64,000 bases of DNA. Source: Aurantimonas sp036549475. Lineage in GTDB: Bacteria; Pseudomonadota; Alphaproteobacteria; Rhizobiales; Rhizobiaceae. The position numbers and the translations under genes were made by a program. The notes under the pieces were generated by a model. The model saw nothing but the letters and a program-made list of their open reading frames with translations. It did no database searches and was not told where the DNA came from. The DNA lies in NCBI RefSeq assembly GCF_036549475.1, contig NZ_JAZHLI010000012.1, positions 1 through 64,000 on the forward strand, written 5' to 3'. Positions 56,205-63,800 of the stretch are shown one piece after another. Every line of letters starts with the position of its first letter. Within the stretch, counting starts at the first letter, position 1.

Positions 56205-56245
56205 AAAAAGCCGCCGTTCTGCGTTGCAGGACGACGGCTTTTTGT
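56205..56245 (+). terminator. Intrinsic terminator after the phasin-like gene
   Basis: AAAAAGCCGCCGT (56205-56217) pairs with ACGACGGCTTTTT (56231-56243) with one mismatch, forming a 13-bp stem and ending in a T run. It closes the transcription unit that starts near 55285. Confidence 0.85.
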
Positions 56246-56318
56246 TGTGCTTCTGCGTGGTTCGATTGTCGGAGTCTGGCCTTGCCGCGATGTGCGGACG
56301 TCCGGCTCGCTGCCAACC

Positions 56319-56531
56319 CTATGCGGCGTGGCGGGAGGCGATCGTCTCGATCTCCTCGCGGCTCACGCGATCGTGCGACATCAGGATCTGGACGATCGGA
56401 TCGTCGAGAATTTCGGCGAGTCCGGGTTCGCCTTTCCATCCATTGAGCCAGCGATTGTGGCCCGACGCGATATCGGTGGCCGACCCGACGCGGCCGGCGG
56501 AAGCGTCCTGAGGCTGACGATGCATGTTCAT
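56319..56531 (-). CDS. Small hypothetical protein
   Basis: 70 residues (MNMHRQPQDASAGRVGSATD at the start). ATG 56531 is chosen with AAAGGA 8 bases upstream. The C-terminal part (PGLAEILDDPIVQILMSHDR) is a two-helix stretch typical of small conserved alphaproteobacterial proteins without known function. It converges on the phasin-like unit, beyond that unit's terminator. Confidence 0.7.
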   Translation of the reverse strand: MNMHRQPQDASAGRVGSATDIASGHNRWLNGWKGEPGLAEILDDPIVQILMSHDRVSREEIETIASRHAA

Positions 56532-56659
56532 CGCGAAAGTCCTTTCACGAAAGATCCTGCGGCAGCATAGCGCGTCCTGCGCCGCCGCGGTTTGATATGT
56601 GTCATTGCGGGACAAATGCCAGCCTTCTCTGACAGGGATGTGTCAGCCGCGCAGACCCA

Positions 56660-57889
56660 TCATTTTCCGCTCGCGAAACGGTCGAGGTCCGCCATGCTGC
56701 TTTCGTCGCTGAGGAACAGTGCAATGGGGCGCAGCCGCGGAAGATGCGCGAAGGTCACGATGATGCCGATGGTCACCGGGACCGCCAGAAGCGCCCCGGC
56801 GACGCCCCAGACCCAGCCCCACAGCAGCAGCACCAGCAGGATCACCAGTGGCGACACGGACAACTGTTTTCCTTGAACCCTCGGATCGATGTAGTTGCCC
56901 ATGATCTGTTCGATCACGAGTATCCCGATCCCGGCGATAAGCGCGGTCTGGAAACCCTGCTGCACATAAACGTAGATGATCGGCAGGATCCCGGCGACGA
57001 GCGAGCCGACGGTCGGGACGAAATTCAGCAGGAATGCCAGGATCGCCCAGACGATCAGGAGATCCACGCCGAAGATCGCAAGCCAGGCCGCGTAGAGGGC
57101 GCCGGTGAGCACTCCGAGCACGACGCGGATCAGAAGGTAGCGCCGCAACTGCCGGGCGATCACGTCAAGCGATTCGAAGACCCGGGAACGCTGCTCCGGA
57201 TCGACGACGGCGGACACCTTCTCGCGCCAGTTAGGCGACTCGATCAGCATCAGGAGCGTGAAGAAGAAGATCAGGATCATCGCGGCCAGAACGCTTCCGG
57301 CCGAGCTGAGGATGGAACTGGCATAGTTCGAGGCATATTCGGCGACGGTGCTGCCGAGCTGCCCGCTGGCCCCGCGGATCTGGTCGGTGACACTGGAGAA
57401 CATGTCGGAACTGCCGGACGATGAATCCGAGGTGGCCGCGTCGCCGCTGGTCTCCTCCTGGTTGGCCGAATCCGCTGCGTCGCCGGACGAGCTCTCGTCG
57501 CCGATCATCGGAGCGAGCGACTGGATCTCCTGTGAGACCTGGGGAAACGCGTCGGCGATGCGCTGCGCCGACAACCAGATTCCAGCGAGAAAGACCAGCA
57601 GGATCACGATGATCGCTCCCATCGCTGCGACATGGCCGAGCCAGCCGAATCGGCTCGGCAGGCTCTTCTTCACCATGCTGTCGACCGGCGACACGACGAG
57701 TGCGACGAGAATCGAAAAGATGAAGGGCACGACGACGGAGGTCATCGCGCGCAGCGCCCAGAAGACGAGGATCACCGCGATCACGGACAGCAGTGCGATG
57801 ACGACCTTCTGCGGGGGCATGCGCGATGCCTCGACCGGCGCATCCTGCGTGTTGTCTGAACGCGGGGATATGGGATCGGGCCCGGCCAT
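56660..57889 (-). CDS. AI-2E family (UPF0118) transporter
   Basis: 409 residues with seven to eight membrane helices. VVPFIFSILVALVVSPV near 53-69 and the C-terminal LNFVPTVGSLVAGILPIIY followed by NYIDPRVQG are family signatures. Relatives include the AI-2 exporter TqsA and Na+/H+ antiporters. Residues of about 131-166 form a Ser-, Asp- and Ala-rich low-complexity insertion in the large loop between the second and third helix groups. Substrate unknown. Confidence 0.9.
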   Translation of the reverse strand: MAGPDPISPRSDNTQDAPVEASRMPPQKVVIALLSVIAVILVFWALRAMTSVVVPFIFSILVALVVSPVDSMVKKSLPSRFGWLGHVAAMGAIIVILLVFLAGIWLSAQRIADAFPQVSQEIQSLAPMIGDESSSGDAADSANQEETSGDAATSDSSSGSSDMFSSVTDQIRGASGQLGSTVAEYASNYASSILSSAGSVLAAMILIFFFTLLMLIESPNWREKVSAVVDPEQRSRVFESLDVIARQLRRYLLIRVVLGVLTGALYAAWLAIFGVDLLIVWAILAFLLNFVPTVGSLVAGILPIIYVYVQQGFQTALIAGIGILVIEQIMGNYIDPRVQGKQLSVSPLVILLVLLLWGWVWGVAGALLAVPVTIGIIVTFAHLPRLRPIALFLSDESSMADLDRFASGK

Positions 57890-58216
57890 GCTGTCTCCTG
57901 TCGCATTGTCGTGCGGCGAGCGATGCCGGGCAGAATCGCCTCACGGCCGTGTGAGCGCCGCCAAGAACCCAATGGCGCGGCGCGCGGAGTGTTCCATCGC
58001 TCTGAGCCATCCGACGCCCGTCTCATGACAGGCGCTTCTGGGTTCAATGCAGATCGGCGCGGATTTCTGCGTGGATTGGGGGCAGGGGACGTTCGGAACC
58101 AGAGGCTCCCAGTGGCCGTGCGCCAAGACGCGGCGACGGTGCCTGCACAGCAGACGCGACCGGCCGATCTCATGCCGCGGCGAACGTGGTCGTCCTCGGC
58201 AGGAATGGGGCCGGTG
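57890..58216. other. Gene-free stretch
   Basis: 327 bases between two minus-strand genes, with no supportable gene, hairpin or repeat. It should contain the promoter for the AI-2E transporter and the tail of the PilZ transcript. Confidence 0.45.
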
Positions 58217-58861
58217 CTAGATGATGTTGGGGGCGTGCTTCGGCCGCTCGGTGCTGAACTCGACGGCAAAACCGTCTTCGATGTGCCGCACGATTCGGCC
58301 CGTGGTCGAGCCGAGGGTAATTCGCGAACCGACTGCCGGGCGTATGCTGCTGGTCACCGCAGCGCCGGAAAGCGACAGGTCGATGATCTGCGCCGGATAG
58401 CGGCGGCCGTCGTCCAGCACCATGTCGACGAACGGATTTTCCGGCGCGTTGCGCTCGTGCCGACGATCTTCCGGAAGCGCCAGTTCGTGGCGGTTGGCGA
58501 ACCAGGTGAGCTGCGCCGCCAGCTTGTCGCGCTTGCGCGCCGTCGACTGGAAGGCCAGGTCGAAACCGCCTTCGAACACCCGAGAGACGAGGCCTTCCAG
58601 ACGGCCGATATGATCGATGTAGACGATGATCCGCTCGTTCTCGGTGGGCACCACGGAAGCCGTGACCGAGACGTCCCCAGGTGACATGTTTTCCGCGCGG
58701 CAGGGAAATTCCGTCCGGTCCTCGCGCATGAAACGGCCGAGCAGGTCGATCCTGACGCGGCTGAAGCTGCCGGGTTCGGAGGGCTGCGAACGGGGCGCCT
58801 GGGCTATGGCTGACATCGCTACGACCATTTCTCGGGGCGTCGGCGGGAATTTCCGCAACAT
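58217..58861 (-). CDS. Tandem PilZ domain protein (c-di-GMP receptor candidate)
   Basis: 214 residues. The second PilZ domain (about 130-205) has the full c-di-GMP motif: RRHER at 133-137 (RxxxR) and DLSLSG at 161-166 (DxSxxG). The first domain (about 34-105) is degenerate, with a single Arg region SRVRIDLLGRF and NMSPGDV. A PilZ-PilZ pair of this kind usually regulates motility or polysaccharide. The start is uncertain: ATG 58861 and internal Met codons 12 and 16 are possible, none with an ideal ribosome site. Confidence 0.87.
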   Translation of the reverse strand: MLRKFPPTPREMVVAMSAIAQAPRSQPSEPGSFSRVRIDLLGRFMREDRTEFPCRAENMSPGDVSVTASVVPTENERIIVYIDHIGRLEGLVSRVFEGGFDLAFQSTARKRDKLAAQLTWFANRHELALPEDRRHERNAPENPFVDMVLDDGRRYPAQIIDLSLSGAAVTSSIRPAVGSRITLGSTTGRIVRHIEDGFAVEFSTERPKHAPNII

Positions 58862-59217
58862 ATCCCTCTTATCCCGGGAAGCTTAACGAAGGGTAAGACA
58901 TGCCCGGAAAAGCTGCACGACATTAACCGTGCCGGACGAATGGATTTGCCGGCGCGCCAAGAGAGGGATAGCAATGGTCAGGACAAACCCGGTCCTGTTC
59001 GACAGGTCCGACCTCAGGTTCCTGGCCCTCCAGTCACGGCAACCAGATTTCAGACCGCCCCGCGCCAAGCGGGGCGGTTTTTTCGTGGCGGGCTGCCAGC
59101 GTAGCGCTGTCATCTGGCAAACCTGCCCCATCTGCGGACCAGGCACCATGCGGATCGAGGGCGAGTATTGCCCGGCATCCGCCCGATGCAGCGCCGGACC
59201 GACGGGGAGCGACACGC
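58862..59217. other. Gap between PilZ and rhomboid genes with an orphan terminator
   Basis: 356 bases. A reading frame starting at ATG 58974 has a fair ribosome site but runs straight through the hairpin at 59055-59077, so it is not called as a gene. The region may encode a short RNA or an attenuated leader of the rhomboid gene. Confidence 0.4.
59055..59083 (+). terminator. Intrinsic terminator without an assigned gene
   Basis: CCGCCCCGC (59055-59063) and GCGGGGCGG (59069-59077) form a perfect 9-bp GC stem with a 5-base loop, followed by six T. On the plus strand the nearest upstream plus gene is far away (across two minus-strand genes), so it must end a short transcript or attenuate the rhomboid gene 135 bases downstream. 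Confidence 0.8.
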
Positions 59218-59964
59218 GTGAGACCAGAAGAGAACGGTGAGCCACATGTCGAGGGTGCGGTGCCGCGGACGCATCCGCCGGCCTTCAACGTCCCGGGAAT
59301 CATTCTCGTCCTGATCGCGGTTTTCGCGCTCGTGCATGTGGTCCGTGCCTACCTCCTCGGACCGGTCGCGGCGGCGCAGGCGCTGCTCGACCTCGCCTTC
59401 ATTCCCGGATGTTACAGCGCCGGCGACCCCGTCTGCGGTTTTCGCACCCCCGGGGCTGACCTGTGGAGCCCGCTGAGCTATGCCTTCCTGCACGGCGACT
59501 GGACCCATTTCGGCGCGAATGCGGTCTGGCTGCTCGCTTTCGGCACACCCGTGGCCCGGCGTATTGGGGTCGCCCGGTTCCTGGCGTTCTGTACCGCCGG
59601 CGCGATCGCCGGGGCCGCGGCCTTCTACATCCTCAACCCGGCGCTGATCGTTCCGGTGATCGGGGCGTCGGGCGTCGTCTCCGCGCTGATGGGCGGCGCC
59701 TGCCGCTTTGCCTTCGGCGGGCGGATGTCGCTGGCGCCGGGCCGACCGGATCTGCCGCTCGTGTCGATCGGCGAATCGCTGGCGAACCGCACGGTCCTGA
59801 TCTTCATCGCCGTGTTCTTCGGAACCAATCTCCTGATCGGCAGCGGCGTTGCCGGCGGAATGGGCGGCGGCGCCGTCGCATGGGAGGCCCATCTGGGCGG
59901 CTTCGCCTTCGGGTTCCTGCTCTTCCGCCTGTTCGACCCGCTGTCCCGGCCGGTCCGGCCCTGA
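59218..59964 (+). CDS. Rhomboid family intramembrane serine protease
   Basis: 248 residues with six membrane helices. The catalytic Ser151 lies in IGASGVVSALMG and the catalytic His225 in AHLGGFAFGF; HGDWTHFGANAVWL at 92-105 holds the conserved His and Asn of helix 2. It cleaves transmembrane segments of other proteins. GTG 59218 is the start with GGGGAG 8 bases upstream. The CBS-pair gene follows after 71 bases. Confidence 0.93.
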   Translation: MRPEENGEPHVEGAVPRTHPPAFNVPGIILVLIAVFALVHVVRAYLLGPVAAAQALLDLAFIPGCYSAGDPVCGFRTPGADLWSPLSYAFLHGDWTHFGANAVWLLAFGTPVARRIGVARFLAFCTAGAIAGAAAFYILNPALIVPVIGASGVVSALMGGACRFAFGGRMSLAPGRPDLPLVSIGESLANRTVLIFIAVFFGTNLLIGSGVAGGMGGGAVAWEAHLGGFAFGFLLFRLFDPLSRPVRP

Positions 59965-60035
59965 GCCACGGCCTCTTGCCGTCGGCCTCGGAGTGGCACA
60001 CCATTCCTTTGGGCATGTCAGCGGGAGGAGCGGCC

Positions 60036-60467
60036 ATGAACGTGCGTGACATACTGGAAGCCAAGGGACGGAACGTCATCACCCTGAAGCCGGAGGCGAC
60101 GCTGGAGGAGGCGATGCAGGTCCTGGCTGGGCGGCGGATCGGCGCGATCGTTCTGACCGACGATGCCGACGGTGTCGCAGGAATCGTTTCGGAGCGCGAT
60201 GTGGTGCGGGTTCTCGGGACCATTGGCGTCAGCGCCCTGTCCGAGAGCATCGGACAGATGATGACCGCGAATGTACGGACCTGCACCGAAGACACCACCG
60301 TGAACGAAGCCATGGAGATGATGACCACCGGCCGGTTCCGGCACCTGCCGGTCTGCCAGAACGGTCGCCTCATCGGCATCATCTCGATCGGCGACGTGGT
60401 CAAGCAACGCATCGAGGAGGTGGAGCGCGAAGCCCTGCAGATGCGCGAGTACATCGCTGCAGGTTGA
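60036..60467 (+). CDS. CBS-domain pair protein
   Basis: 143 residues that consist almost entirely of two CBS motifs (a Bateman module): VRDILEAKGRNVITLKPEATLEE-like first half and IGQMMTANVRTCTEDTTVNE-like second half, each ending GIVSERDVVR or GIISIGDVV. Such stand-alone modules bind adenine nucleotides and regulate partner proteins. ATG 60036 has GGGAGGAG upstream; an ATG at 60015 precedes that site. Confidence 0.92.
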   Translation: MNVRDILEAKGRNVITLKPEATLEEAMQVLAGRRIGAIVLTDDADGVAGIVSERDVVRVLGTIGVSALSESIGQMMTANVRTCTEDTTVNEAMEMMTTGRFRHLPVCQNGRLIGIISIGDVVKQRIEEVEREALQMREYIAAG

Positions 60468-60515
60468 GTTTGCGTCTGGGGCCCGCCTTGGGCTCGGCGC
60501 TCGGGCAGGAGCCCG

Positions 60516-61499
60516 CTAGCGCGTCGCGTCCGCCGCCAGCTCGGTCATGCGGCGGATTTCGGCGATCCGGCTGATCGTCGCCTCGTAGCCGTGGTCGATG
60601 GCTTCGCGGGCCCGGTAGAATTCCGACAGGCCGATGTCGCGCACCCGCGGTTGTAGCGACAGGTCCGGCGGGTCGCCGGCCAGGCGTGCGCGCGAGATGC
60701 GATCCTGAATGATGTTGAAGGCATCGACCATGGACCGGGCCATCCCGAGCTTCTCGCGCCGCTGGGCCAGATCGTCGAGGGGAGGTTCGCCACGCGTGCC
60801 GTCGGCCAGATCGAGACCTTGGGCCGGGATGCTCGCCGGGTCGGCCCGCATGCGCATCACCGCGGCGCGTCCGAACAGGTCGTAGTGCAGATTGACCGCC
60901 ACGACGAAGCGTTCCTCGTAGACGCGGCATACGCTGACCGGAACCGGATTGACAAGCGCGCCGTCCATCAGGCTGCGGCCGCCGCACTCCAGCGGCTCGA
61001 ACACGCCGGGCAGGGCATAGGAGGCGCGCATGGCCAGCACGAGCGAGCCGGAATCGATCCATACCTCATGACCGCTGCGTGCTTCGGTCGCCACGCAGAC
61101 CAGTGGCCGGTCGAGGTCTTCGATTCGCAGATCGGACAGGGCTTCGGACAGGCGCCGGCTGAGGCGCATGCCGCCGATCAGCCCGCCGGCACCGAAGCGG
61201 AAGTCGAGAAAGCGGATCAGGCCGCGCCGCGTGAGTGACAGCGCGAAGGCTTCGAGTTCATCCAGTTTGCCGGCGAGATAGCAGCCCCCGACAAGCGCGC
61301 CGATCGAGGTTCCGGCGATCATCGAGATCGGCAGGCCCGCTTCGTCGAAGGCACGCAGGACGCCGATATGGGCCCAGCCGCGCGCCGCGCCGCCACCCAG
61401 TGCCAATGCGATGCCGGGCTGCTTGCGGCCGGCTGCCTGACGGGGCGGGGGCGCCTCTGTCACAGGTCCGTCCCGCCGGTTGAATACCCGATCGAGCAT
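60516..61499 (-). CDS. Patatin-like phospholipase
   Basis: 327 residues with the RssA/NTE arrangement. Oxyanion loop GGGAARGWAHIG starts at 35, the nucleophile Ser65 lies in GTSIG, and Asp179 in DGALVNPVPV completes the dyad. It hydrolyses acyl esters, probably of membrane lipids. No signal peptide, so it acts in the cytoplasm or at the inner membrane. It is on the same strand as folE-hisI but follows them after a 71-base gap. Confidence 0.92.
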   Translation of the reverse strand: MLDRVFNRRDGPVTEAPPPRQAAGRKQPGIALALGGGAARGWAHIGVLRAFDEAGLPISMIAGTSIGALVGGCYLAGKLDELEAFALSLTRRGLIRFLDFRFGAGGLIGGMRLSRRLSEALSDLRIEDLDRPLVCVATEARSGHEVWIDSGSLVLAMRASYALPGVFEPLECGGRSLMDGALVNPVPVSVCRVYEERFVVAVNLHYDLFGRAAVMRMRADPASIPAQGLDLADGTRGEPPLDDLAQRREKLGMARSMVDAFNIIQDRISRARLAGDPPDLSLQPRVRDIGLSEFYRAREAIDHGYEATISRIAEIRRMTELAADATR

Positions 61500-61570
61500 C
61501 TGCGTCGCTCCGGCTGGTCATCACGATCAATGGGTCATGATGCGCCTATAGTTTGATCAACTGCTTAAGC

Positions 61571-62014
61571 TTAGCTGGCGACGGAATCTCCGATCGACAA
61601 GGCGTCGAGCCCGCGTCCGTCGGCGGAGACGCGGCGGTAGAAACAGGTGTCGCGGCCTGTGTGGCAGGTGTCCTCGGGCTTGGCCACGGAGACCTTGAGC
61701 CAGACCGCGTCCTGATCGCAGTCGATGCGCACATCCGTGACGCTCTGCAGCGCGCCGGAGGTCTCGCCCTTCTTCCACAACGACTGCCGCGAGCGCGACC
61801 AGTAATGGGCGATTCCCGTTGCCAGGGTGCGGTCCAGCGCGTCGGCGTTCATGTGCGCGACCATCAGGAGATCGCCGGACGCCGCATCCGTCACGACGGC
61901 GGTCACCAGGCCGGCCGCGTCGAAGCGCGGGCGCAGGACCATGCCCTCTTCCTGCTCCTGGCGGTCCGGGGAAGGGGCGGCGAACGGCGATGCGGGTGAG
62001 GCGTCAGATGTCAC
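61571..62014 (-). CDS. hisI: Phosphoribosyl-AMP cyclohydrolase
   Basis: 147 residues. The metal-binding DCDQD is at 98-102 and Cys117 and Cys124 lie in CHTGRDTCFYR; ATGIAHYWSRSRQSLWKKGETSG is the substrate region. It opens the adenine ring of phosphoribosyl-AMP, step three of histidine synthesis. The GTG start at 62014 overlaps the folE stop in GTGA, so translation is coupled. The Ala/Pro/Ser-rich first 20 residues are not part of the fold. Confidence 0.93.
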   Translation of the reverse strand: MTSDASPASPFAAPSPDRQEQEEGMVLRPRFDAAGLVTAVVTDAASGDLLMVAHMNADALDRTLATGIAHYWSRSRQSLWKKGETSGALQSVTDVRIDCDQDAVWLKVSVAKPEDTCHTGRDTCFYRRVSADGRGLDALSIGDSVAS

Positions 62015-62634
62015 TTGCGGCTGCTGGCCTGGGCGAGAAAGCGGGTCTTCAGCTCGCCGTCCTCGGCGAAAACACCCTGGAAGGCGGAGGTGATGGTCAT
62101 CGATCCCTTGGACCGGATGCCGCGCATGGACATGCACATGTGCTCGGCCTCGATCATCACGGCGATGCCCTTGGGCACCAGCATGCCGGCGATCGCCGAG
62201 GCGATCTGCGCAGTCATCGATTCCTGCGTCTGGAGCCTGCGGCCATAGATGTCGACGACGCGGGCGATCTTCGACAGGCCCAGCACGCGGCCGTCCGGCA
62301 CATAGGCGACATGCGCCTTGCCGATGATCGGCACCATGTGGTGCTCGCAGTGGGAGTGGAAGTCGATGTCGCGGACGAGCACCATGTCGTCATAGCCCGA
62401 GACGTCCTGGAAGGTCCGGCCGAGAACGTCGCCGGCCTCGAGCCGGTAGCCGCCGAACAGCTCCTCATAGGCCTTCACCACGCGGGAAGGGGTCTCCAGC
62501 AGGCCTTCGCGCGTCGGATCCTCGCCGATCCAGCGCAGCAACGTCGCGACCGCAGCCTCGGCCTCGGCCCGGCTCGGCCGGTCGGACTCGCGGTCGTCCG
62601 CTGCTTCGGGGAATTTCTTGACGACGGATTCCAT
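62011..62634 (-). CDS. folE: GTP cyclohydrolase I
   Basis: 207 residues. Zinc ligands Cys96, His99 (HCEHHM) and Cys167 (EHMCMSMRG) are present, with the active-site His in the same HCEHH stretch. It makes dihydroneopterin triphosphate for folate. ATG 62634 is chosen with CGGAG 8 bases upstream and fits the usual family length; an upstream ATG at 62748 would add 38 residues beginning MSVTKISLAG and cannot be excluded. It overlaps hisI by 4 bases. Confidence 0.93.
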   Translation of the reverse strand: MESVVKKFPEAADDRESDRPSRAEAEAAVATLLRWIGEDPTREGLLETPSRVVKAYEELFGGYRLEAGDVLGRTFQDVSGYDDMVLVRDIDFHSHCEHHMVPIIGKAHVAYVPDGRVLGLSKIARVVDIYGRRLQTQESMTAQIASAIAGMLVPKGIAVMIEAEHMCMSMRGIRSKGSMTITSAFQGVFAEDGELKTRFLAQASSRK

Positions 62635-62806
62635 GTCGTTGCGCTCCGGTGCCGTGGGAATGCGCGCGGCGATCCACTGCGAGTGATGGTCGGGGTTCTT
62701 GGCCGGACGGCCCGCCCGGCCCGCAAGGGAAATCTTCGTCACGCTCATCTCTATCTTCGGTAGCCTGTCAGGACCGCTTGCGTTGCAGCCGACCGCAACG
62801 GGCGAC

Positions 62807-62837
62807 TTTCGAACCGGTGCCACGCGTCCTATATAAT
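62807..62837 (+). promoter_or_regulatory. Promoter candidate for the Fe-S scaffold gene
   Basis: TATAAT at 62832-62837 is a perfect -10 box. The -35 region at about 62807-62814 (TTTCGA) is weak. A start near 62844 would give a leader of about 50 bases to the GTG at 62895. Confidence 0.45.
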
Positions 62838-62894
62838 TTCCGAGCGAACGAATTGACAGGGCCATCGGCGTTTGCGCGATGGATTGGTGTGCAT

Positions 62895-63341
62895 GTGATC
62901 GACGACGTCTACAACGCGCGGATACTGGAACTGGCCGGAAACATCCCCCGGGTCGGGCGGCTGGAGGAACCGGATGCCAGCGCGACGGCCCATTCCAAGC
63001 TCTGCGGCTCGACCGTGACGATCGATCTGAAGTTGGCGGACGGTGTCGTGGCGGACTTCGCCCACGAGGTGAAGGCCTGTGCCCTGGGCCAGGCCGCGTC
63101 GTCGGTGATGGCGAGCCATGTCGTCGGCGCCACGCCCAACGAGTTGCGGGCGACGCGCGAGACGATGCGGCGGATGCTCAAGGAGAACGGTGCGCCGCCG
63201 GAAGGCCGCTTCGCCGATCTGAGATTTCTCGAGCCGGTGCGTGAATACAAGGCGCGCCATGCCTCGACCATGCTGACCTTCGACGCCGTGGTCGATGCGC
63301 TCGACCAGATCGCCGCCCGCGCAAAGAGCGCCGCGGCGTGA
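62895..63341 (+). CDS. IscU/SufU-like iron-sulfur cluster scaffold protein lacking the third cysteine
   Basis: 148 residues of the NifU N-terminal (IscU) fold. Cys37 (SKLCGSTV) and Cys62 (KACALGQAAS) match the first two cluster ligands. At the third position, where IscU and SufU have Cys, the sequence reads ARHASTMLTF, so Ala123 or His122 occupies it. Related alphaproteobacterial proteins are annotated as Fe-S assembly scaffolds; with one ligand missing, cluster building may differ or be lost. GTG 62895 is chosen; a GTG two codons earlier is possible. Divergent from folE. Confidence 0.82.
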   Translation: MIDDVYNARILELAGNIPRVGRLEEPDASATAHSKLCGSTVTIDLKLADGVVADFAHEVKACALGQAASSVMASHVVGATPNELRATRETMRRMLKENGAPPEGRFADLRFLEPVREYKARHASTMLTFDAVVDALDQIAARAKSAAA

Positions 63342-63389
63342 TCGTCGCGCGACGGGCATACGCCCGCGCACAAGCAGGGCGGTAGCGTC

Positions 63390-63797
63390 ATGTGCGACGG
63401 CCAGCCTCGTGGCGACAGGGACACCATCGCGCCTCCTTCGGTCCCGGACGAGCCAGCGGGGCGCAACTATTCCGCGCCCTGGAGGCGGAGCCCCGGGCGG
63501 CTTCTGGGCATCGGGCTGGTGCGCAGCTATCAGCTGACGCTGTCGCCGCTGATCGGCAGCCATTGCCGGCACCTGCCGACCTGCTCGGAATACGCCTTTG
63601 AGGCGCTCGCTCGCCATGGCCTGTGGAGTGGCGGCTGGCTCTCCCTGTTCCGCATCGGGCGCTGCGGGCCGTTCGGCACGAGCGGGATCGACAACGTCCC
63701 GCCGACGCTGCCGGCCGCCCATCGCTGGTGGACGCCCTGGCGGCTGCTGCGGGCGGGCGATTTACCTGCAGGACAGAGCGCGCCCGGACCCCGCTGA
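63390..63797 (+). CDS. yidD: Membrane protein insertion efficiency factor YidD
   Basis: 135 residues, longer than the typical 70-110 because of an N-terminal extension of about 35 residues. The family block LTLSPLIGSHCRHLPTCSEY at 49-68 is followed by HGLWSGGWLSLFRIGRCGPFG. YidD helps YidC insert membrane proteins. ATG 63390 starts 48 bases after the scaffold gene. Confidence 0.92.
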   Translation: MCDGQPRGDRDTIAPPSVPDEPAGRNYSAPWRRSPGRLLGIGLVRSYQLTLSPLIGSHCRHLPTCSEYAFEALARHGLWSGGWLSLFRIGRCGPFGTSGIDNVPPTLPAAHRWWTPWRLLRAGDLPAGQSAPGPR

Positions 63798-63800
63798 CGC

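Noticed and set aside
58974..59240. A short plus-strand frame starting MVRTNPVLFDRSDL with a fair ribosome site
   Set aside because: It reads through a strong intrinsic terminator and overlaps the rhomboid start; no similarity pattern is seen.
61540..61570. TTGATCAA near 61553 as a fourth FNR/FixK site
   Set aside because: The two halves are directly joined without the 4-base spacer, and it lies between the end of hisI and the start of the patatin gene in a poor position.
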